Assembly: GCF_019320115.1 (NCBI RefSeq)
Contig: NC_089591.1
Location: forward strand, 61,099,550 to 61,163,549
Source: Miscanthus floridulus
Lineage: Eukaryota > Streptophyta > Magnoliopsida > Poales > Poaceae
Direction of reading: 5' to 3'
Length of the DNA stretch: 64,000 bases
The notes under the pieces are model-generated. The model had not been told where the DNA came from and did no database searches. It saw only the letters and a program-made list of their open reading frames with translations. Shown piece after piece: positions 57,251-64,000 of this stretch. How positions within the stretch are numbered: the stretch's first letter is position 1; the number at the start of each line of letters is the position of its first letter. Both the position numbers and the translations under genes were made by a program.

Positions 57251-58837
57251 TTACAACATGTTCGGCTGGCCAACTACTGGCTGATCTGAACCTACTGCTG
57301 GTCAATCAGCTGATTTGAATCAACCCACCACCAGCCAGCCAAGCATCAGCTGAAGCATCCATTTGAAACTACTCTGTTCAAATCAAATACTGGCGCCAAT
57401 CAACCACACCAATTCAAAGTTGGCGCCAAGTAACACACGTATTCAAATACACGCCCCCCACAAGTATCCACATTAACACATGCCGGTTACGAACTACCCG
57501 TTCTAATAGCACTTCATTACAACTAAGTGTGCTTCCAGCCATTGAAATAACAGTTCATTACAATAGCCATACATACCACAATTGTCTCATCAACCAATTT
57601 ACAAGCATTGCACCAAATAAATAGAATTCCTAACAACCCACTACAACAATTCATTACAACAGTACATACCACAATTGTTCATAACACTACTAGTTGGGAG
57701 TAGTGGAGCGTTTACAAAACTAGTAGCAGTTGCATAAACCATGTGAAACAACTACAGAAACATGCGTCTTCAAATCTGCACGTCTACTCCACGTACAACA
57801 ACATGTACCTACATTGTCATACAATCCTACTATTTCCATTTCCTACCGTTCCTCTACATCTAACAAATGTCCTAAGTGGAATCTATACAAAATTTATACC
57901 CTTTTCAAGGCACATAAGAATGAGCACGAAGCCGGTTTCCATGCAAAAGTTCCTTACCCAACCATCATTTGGTCTTCATGCCATCCTCCAATACACTTAG
58001 ACCTCTCCTCCACCTCACGGCCTCACTTGCAAGTGCACAACATGTCAAAACCTACATGTCAACATACAAGGGAGAACTGTGTACATTACAGACCAAAGCC
58101 TGCCCTACAGCCATGCATTTCGCTTCTTGGGCACCAAGTACTGAGAGCAAGGAAGGTGGCCTCTCCCAGGTGAGCAGGCCATGCACCTCATCAGAGAATG
58201 TGCTATCCTCAATCCTACTGAATGATATGTCAGTTCCCATTTCATGACCTGTGCCATCTCATGCTACCTATCTGCATTATTCTCTAAAGTACCTAGTTGG
58301 ACTCCCCTATATGCTAAAGCTAAAGGATCTCTATGATTAGATGCTCCAGCAGCTAAAGTGTGATGAATAGTTAAATCTGGGGACACTGCAAACTCAAATT
58401 TACCAACTAGCTTTGGAACCTAAAGATGATGGAAGTATTGTTACCAAATTGTTTCAGTTGTCATATTATTACAATTGAACAAACAATTAAACGTAAATGT
58501 ATCAAAAATGCTTCTCCAATGCAGCAGTCTCAGTGGACATACCTGTGCACTACATAGCCCATAGTCCCCTAGCGATCCAATCTCGCACTCGTGCCATATC
58601 ATCACTTTCAACTGAAGCTGCCCATGATGACAGGTTGTAATCTACAGGCCTATGAAGGTTCCTCGCAGCAGCCCTTCCTTCGTTTTCGCCCTCCACATAA
58701 TTGTGCAGAGCAAAACATGCAATTACCTCCTTCACTTGCTTATGTCTCACATATTTTGGTACTCCATCCAAAATGTGCCACCGAGCCTTAAGCTTCCCAA
58801 ATGCCTGTTCCACAACATTGCGCAGCCTTGTTGGTAG
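57251..58837 (-). mobile_element. PIF/Harbinger-type transposon, truncated by LTR insertion
   Basis: It contains the C-terminal part of a Harbinger transposase at 58550-58837. The left part (from about 57255, ACATGTTCGGCTGGCC) shows MITE-like text with GGCTGATC and CAGCCAGCC inverses, which may be its terminal region. 57700-58500 is non-coding and AT-rich with short frames only. The right part is cut at 58838. Confidence 0.55.
58550..58837 (-). pseudogene. Harbinger transposase C-terminal fragment
   Basis: The frame LPTRLRNVVEQAFGKLKARW, followed by HILDGVPKYVRHKQ and VIACFALHNYVEG, is the last third of the DDE_Tnp_4 nuclease domain, including the conserved RNVVEQAFG and the Glu that forms part of the catalytic set. 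It ends in WIARGLWAM. The N-terminal two thirds are absent because the LTR begins at 58838. Confidence 0.82.
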
Positions 58838-60406
58838 TGAAAGGATCAAGATGCCCAAGAGGGGGGGTGAATTGGGCTAATTCTAAATTCTCTAGCAATA
58901 ATCAAATCCTACGGATAGCCCAATTAACCCCTTGTGCCTAGAAAAGTGTTTATATCAACCTAATGCACAACAACCTAGCAACCTATGTTCCAAACTTACT
59001 CTAGCAAGCAATTCTATGGATGTAAAACAAGTATTGAATTGCTCAAAGTAAATACTCAAAGTGCTCAAAGTAAGTAGAGAGAGAAAGGAACGCGGCGATG
59101 TTTTGCCGAGGTATCGGAGAGTCGCCACTCCCCACTAGTCCTCGTTGGAGCACCCGCGCAAGGGTGTAGCTCCCCCTTGATCCGCGCAAGGATCAAGTGC
59201 TCTCTACGGGTTGATTCTTCGACACTCCGTCGCGGCGAATCACCCAAAGCCGCTCACAACTTGAGTTGGGTCACCCACAAGCTCCGCTGGGTGAACACCA
59301 AACTCCCGATCACCACCAAGCCGTCTAGGTGATGGCGATCACCAAGAGTAACAAGCACGAACTCTCACTTGACCACGCGAAGCCTAATGAGAAGATGGAA
59401 GCACACTTTGCTACTCTTGATTTGCTAGTGAGGCTACTCTCTTGGATTCTGAAATCACAAACACCTCACTAGGACCTTGCTCTTCTTGGCACTCACAAAC
59501 GTGTTTCTCGGCAGTTGGAATGAGCAAAAGATGCTCCACTCACGAGTGGAGCTTCTATTTATAAGCCAGCCTGAAAAACGAACCGTTATGAGCTTCTGCG
59601 GGATGACCGGACGCTCCGATCGCTATGACCGGACGCTCCGGTCAGTTCAACCCACGAACAGTTTTCAAGTGATGACCGGACGCTGTCAGGGTCTGGTCAG
59701 TACCGACCGAACGCGTCCGATCGCTCTTGGATGCTTACTGTAAACGACCGGACGCTGGATACACAGGATCCGGTCACATTGATCGGACGCGTCCGGTCAC
59801 TCTTTCCCAAGTCTGGACCCTTACTGGAGTCGACCGGACGCTGGCCCTCAGCGTCCGGTTACATGACCTCCTAGTGTCCGGTCACACCAGACTTGATCCC
59901 CTTGGTCAAATGAACTGACCGGACCCTGCGGCCAGCGTCCGGTCGCACCGGAGCCAGCGTCCGGTCTGTGTTTGACCCTCCATTCACTTCCAACTTCCGA
60001 CCATATGTGAATGAAGTTTGCTCCAAAAGATCTTAGGCATTCATAGGAGCTACCTAGAGCTAGTTTTAACAAGTGTGCACCACACCTAACTCACTAGACT
60101 CAACTAGGTCAAGCTACCCGTTCATACCCCCCTTCATAGTACGGCCAAAGGAAAAACAAAGTCCTAAACTACTCTAAGTGTCTCTCCAACTCCAATCGAC
60201 ACTTAGAACTAGTTATCCTTAACCTTGTCGTCCATCCTTTGAAAACCGAAACGATTTCCATCGTAGGGGCATGACAACCTCGATTGCCCAATCGATCTCC
60301 ATTACCATGACCTAACTTAATTGCCTCTGCAAAACACACGTTAGTCATAGTAATCTTGTATTGACATTAATCACCGAAATCCAACTAGGGGCCTAGATGC
60401 TTTTAA
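58838..60406 (-). repeat. LTR of a SIRE-like copia element (3' LTR in element orientation)
   Basis: On the minus strand it ends CTTGATCCTTTCA after the phrase CACCCCCCCTCTTGGGCAT, a common LTR end in grass SIRE-like elements. It starts near 60406, just after a polypurine tract. It contains a dense set of GACCGGACGC and GCGTCCGGTC motifs at 59600-59960. Length about 1,569 bp. Confidence 0.75.
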
Positions 60407-61010
60407 TCTCCCCCTTTTTGGTGATTGATGACAATACCACCTCGAGTATGTTATGGAGTGAGGTTTTTGACGGGCTTGGTTCATATAAGCTTTTGTCAAT
60501 AAGAACAAAAGAGTTAGTCAAGCTTATATGACCCAAGCCAACACAATGTACTCAAGGGATATGAATTAAGCATGAGTACAAATAACAAAGCTCATTTGCT
60601 TCAAAGTATAAACACGGAAGCAAAAATAAATGAGCATTACACAAGTGATATGACATATAGATAAAGCAAAGTAGAAGTCACACATGTCAAATATCACAAT
60701 CACGTAGATAGCACTATCACATATATATATATAAAAGTATGCATGAAAGTAAACACACGAATGCATAAGTAATAGTGTACCACACAGATAAAAACTCCAA
60801 ATGTATATAATAAGCTAATACTAGATAACAGGCTCCCCCTAAAACTCGCTCCCCCTAAGTCTACATACTCAAACCCTCTCCCCCTTTGGTGTCAAACACC
60901 AAATCCTAAGGGTTGGACGGCGGGGCTGCAGCGGACGAGTCGGGCGCTGAAGTACGTGGAGCAAGATGGAACTGGGCGCCATCATCATCTGACCCTGAGC
61001 TCTGAACTAA
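60407..61010 (-). other. polypurine-rich spacer before the 3' LTR
   Basis: On the minus strand AAAAAGGGGGAGA stands beside the LTR at about 60408-60420. Further GGGGGAG blocks lie at about 60834, 60850 and 60879. The rest is AT-rich with no coding signal. Confidence 0.6.
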
Positions 61011-63329
61011 CTAACCCTCTGAAGCAGGAAGTGTCGCTGAAGCGGTCTGGGTCTGAGCTGGGGCTAGTGCTGCCTGTGAAGCTGCAAGTATGTCTGTCGT
61101 AGGATCTGACGAGGCGACAGACAAGGGGAGCCTCTGAGTAGTCATGATAGCTGGAGCTGCTGTAGATGGACCGGCAGTATGCATGTGAGGCGGAGTAGGC
61201 ATGCCGGTTAACTCGCTGAATGATGCTCCAAGACTCCTAAAGACTGACGACTCAGGCACGAATAGCGAGGAAGTCTGCTCTGGTGAGAAACCCGTGTGAT
61301 AAGGAGTGAACTGTGGGGCTACACCCGGTGAGGCTAACCACTGGGACACCTGTATAGGAGGTGAAGGAAACTGAGCTGGAGGCTGTCCCTGACTCTGAAG
61401 CCCGATGGGCTGTACTGCTGGAGTCGTCGAAGTGGTAGGCGGCTGTGCAAGCTGGGGCGAAGTCTGTGGCAGTGGGATCCCAATGGCTGTCACTACATGC
61501 TGCATGAATCTCATGAGCTGCTGCTGCATAAGTAACTGCTGGTGCTAAAGAAGCTACTGCTGCCGCTGAAACTCATCCTGACAAGCCTAAAACTGTGCGA
61601 AGTTGGCAGCTGTCTCCTGTGCCTGTTGTGTCTGATCCTGCTGCATCCGCTCAAGAATAGCATTGAGAGCGGGGTCTGTTTGTGGAGCAGGTGGAGCAGA
61701 ACTGGAGCTACCTGCCTCTGCATCGTGTCTGCGTGGAGGCATCTGAGGTATAGGCTGGTAGTCGTCGTCAGAGCTATCACTGTACTCACTCACCTCCTGC
61801 TGTGCCTCTAGCTCCTCCTCCTCAGTGGCTGCAATCCCTCTGATGATCTCATCCTGCTGAGCTGCAGACTCTAGCACGTCGGGGCGATGGCTAGGCTGAC
61901 TGGGTGCCTGAGGAGTGGAGTGTCTGATCCTCTGTGACAGGTTGTAAGCCGGGAACTCTGTGGTGGCACCTGTATACTCATCCATCATACTAGGGGGCTT
62001 ATCAAGCACTATTCTGCGGATGAGGAACGTGATCCAGTGAGCATAGGGAAGCTGCCTGCGACCCTTGAATCCCTCAGCTATAGTATCCTCCATCTCTGAA
62101 AGAAGGAGGTCCCAGATGTCAAATACTGTCCTCTGCATAATGGCATTGAGAAGCCAGAGTTGTAAGCGAGTCAGGCCCTCCTTGTATCCCAACCTGGGAA
62201 GCAGTGTCCTCCTGATAATGGCCTCTAGTACTCTCGCTATAGGAGTCAAGTCACTGGGGTTTCTGCTCGACCCCTCACCAAAGGGCTCCTTGAAGCAATG
62301 ACGCACTAAATCTATAGGGGGCACCAACCCTCCATGGGGACGCCTGGGAGGTCCCTGCTGTCCATAACAGACCTCATGCATCTTTATAGGCTGCTCCTGT
62401 AGCCTCAGTATCTCTCTGGCCCTGCTACTCATCACTCTATAGTCTTTGCCTCTGAAAGCAAAGTGAATGAATCTGTGATGTGGATCGATGAAGAGTGAGG
62501 CATAAAACTGACGGACCCAAGAAGGTACATATATCCCTGTCCGTCCAATCAGATCTGACAGTCCTGGCAAATATGACAAGTATGGCCGAATGCTCTCTCC
62601 GGCTGCTGCCACAATAGACTCTATCTGACAGACCCTCTGAGATCTGAACACTGCCCCACTGTTAAGATATGCATTGTAGAAATCCTCCTGCAGTGGCGTG
62701 TAGAACCCCTCAGCTGCTCTCTCATCCCTCCTCGGAGGAAACCAAACCTCAAACTCAACAAACCGCAGCTGCTGAACCTGCCTAGCTGTAGCGGCCCTCA
62801 AGTCGAGGTGTACCACTGGAGGCGGACCCTGTGGTCTAGGCGGAGGGCGTGAACCCCTGCGCTATGTAACTGGCCTCGGTGGAACTGCAGCACTGGTACG
62901 ACTCGAGCGGCGTAGCTGAGGTGCCGGCTCAGTCTTCTGACTCTCCTGAGTCTCCTGGGCTGGCTGAGGCTCTGCTGGTGGGGGCTGCTGCTGTGCTGAC
63001 GAACCCTCCTCAATGGTGACCCGTCGTCCTGCAAGCGTAGCAGTCCCAGCTGGACTACCGTGATGACGCTCAACATCCTCAATCGCAGCTCTGACTGTGG
63101 GTGAAACTGGCTGATCTGCAATGACAACTCCGCTGTGGGTGCCACCTCTCTCGTCACACTCTACGGCCTCTACAACAGCTGTAGCTCTCGCTGTCTCTAC
63201 GTCGGGGTACTTCTGCTTCTTGGATGTTACCTGCTTGGTTGACTTGCCCTTAGATCCGGCTGGCTGACGAGGCGAGGGCCTCCGATCATCATCACCTGGG
63301 CCACCACCAACATTCTTGGTGCGAGCCAT
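61011..63329 (-). pseudogene. retroelement ORF with a 'putative plant transposon protein' domain
   Basis: One frame runs from ATG 63329 (MARTKNVGGGPGDDDRRPSP) to the stop at 61011, closed by a TAG at 62862 and a cluster of TAG codons at 61529-61587. The N-terminal 150 residues are polar and basic. The middle (62800-62000) holds YVPSWVRQFYASLFIDPHHR, FAFRGKDYRVMSSRAREILR and LPRLGYKEGLTRLQLWLLNA, which resemble the domain PF20167 found in many plant retroelement proteins. The C-terminal half is Gln/Pro/Ser-rich with an acidic patch (EVSEYSDSSDDDYQP). In SIRE relatives an extra ORF near the 3' LTR is often called envelope-like; function is unproven and I see no signal peptide. Confidence 0.65.
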
Positions 63330-63377
63330 CTGAACTAACAAGATGGTGAACTGCCGCTGATGAAGATCAACTGTCAA

Positions 63378-64000
63378 ACTGCCGCTTTCGAGGCTTGGCC
63401 TCGATCCTTACTCGCGAGCTTGGCTCTGAGTTGACTGCCAACTGCCAGACGAAACACAACGGAACCGACTCGCTGCACGATAGAATAGATGGATATACAA
63501 GTAAATACCATATATCTAATACATGCGAAATCCTAATAGAGAAAGCAATTTTGGATGCGAACTTGAATCGAGTGGCTTTCTACCTGACGATCAGCGATCC
63601 GAGAATAGATAAGATGTCACGTGGGGGATCTCGGAATCGGCTAGGGTTAGGTCAAACGCCTTGAATGCAATGGGGAATCAGTGTATTTAGAATTTGATCT
63701 AGGTCACAATTGGAGATCAAGATTGAAACACAAAACTTGCCTTACCAATCAATGGGAGGATAGGGCAAGGTCACTCCGGTGTGAAGATCGATCGCCTTGG
63801 CGATGGTGGAGTGGTGAGCTTGGGCGTGAGGTGGCTGGCGCGGTGCTATAGAGGCGAGGCAGGGCTGGAGCTCGGCGGCGCTTGACTGGCGAGGGGGCCG
63901 AGCGTGGTGGCGCGCGGGACGGCGGTGCGTGGCGGCTGTCGAGCGGAGGAGGCGCAGGAGGTGGTGCGTGGCTGGCGAGGGGGCCTGAGCGCGGTGGCGC
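63378..64000. other. internal non-coding part of the SIRE-like element
   Basis: A leader of the minus-strand ORF, then (63780-64000) a GC-rich stretch with repeats of GGCTGGCG / GGCGAGGGGGCC. No protein recognised. Confidence 0.4.

Larger units (their letters stand above)
58838..64000 (-). mobile_element. SIRE-like copia element, partial (continues beyond the window)
   Basis: The 3' LTR (58838-60406), polypurine-rich spacer and one large ORF are visible; the rest lies to the right. No pol motif is seen within the window. The element was inserted into the Harbinger transposase gene. Confidence 0.65.

Overview
The window is nuclear DNA of a grass, most likely a panicoid of the sugarcane/sorghum/Miscanthus/maize group (Andropogoneae). 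I infer this from the intact vacuolar invertase, which resembles the maize Ivr2 type, and from the mobile elements: Tat-type gypsy, SIRE-type copia, CACTA, and Stowaway and TA-repeat MITEs. Genes have GT-AG introns, and there is no bacterial-type organisation. Only two host genes are complete: a six-exon HINT-type (histidine triad) gene on the minus strand (21920-24385) and a seven-exon vacuolar acid invertase on the plus strand (51162-55175). Most of the rest is transposable elements, many nested in one another.

Layout. 90-1002 is a hAT-like element with an 8-bp target duplication. 1090-3404 plus 20632-21260 is one RTE-type LINE, split inside its reverse transcriptase by a 17.2-kb gypsy (Tat-type) element at 3405-20631 flanked by ATGAG. 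That element lies on the minus strand and carries a second, intron-containing, antisense pseudo-ORF. Its right LTR in turn holds a solo LTR (19496-20371, target duplication AGCCC). A Stowaway MITE (21312-21549) follows, then the HINT gene. A cluster of one MITE family sits in or between TA repeats (23312-26108); its first copy forms a 108-bp perfect palindrome in a HINT intron.

26251-38652 is a nearly complete 12.4-kb CACTA element (target duplication AGG). It encodes a small GRF-zinc-finger membrane protein, a TNPD transposase broken by one frameshift at an A run, and an eight-exon TnpA-like protein with a C-terminal Ulp1/C48 protease domain whose catalytic residues are present. A second copy of the subterminal repeat plus TATA module lies inside the element, just ahead of the second transcription unit. 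41570-47181 is a SIRE-type copia derivative with gag but no pol. 47182-49603 looks like an old LTR. The invertase gene and its promoter follow.

After the invertase, 55713-56874 is a transposon carrying a two-exon fragment of a LURP-one-related host gene. A PIF/Harbinger transposase tail (58550-58837) is cut by the LTR of another SIRE-like element (58838 to the window end, minus strand) with a decayed plant-transposon-domain ORF.

The two host genes show no functional link to each other: one handles adenylyl nucleotides, the other vacuolar sucrose. The most unusual material is the modular CACTA element, the palindromic MITE in the HINT intron, the tandem long hairpins at 26938-27498, and the antisense spliced ORF of the Tat element.
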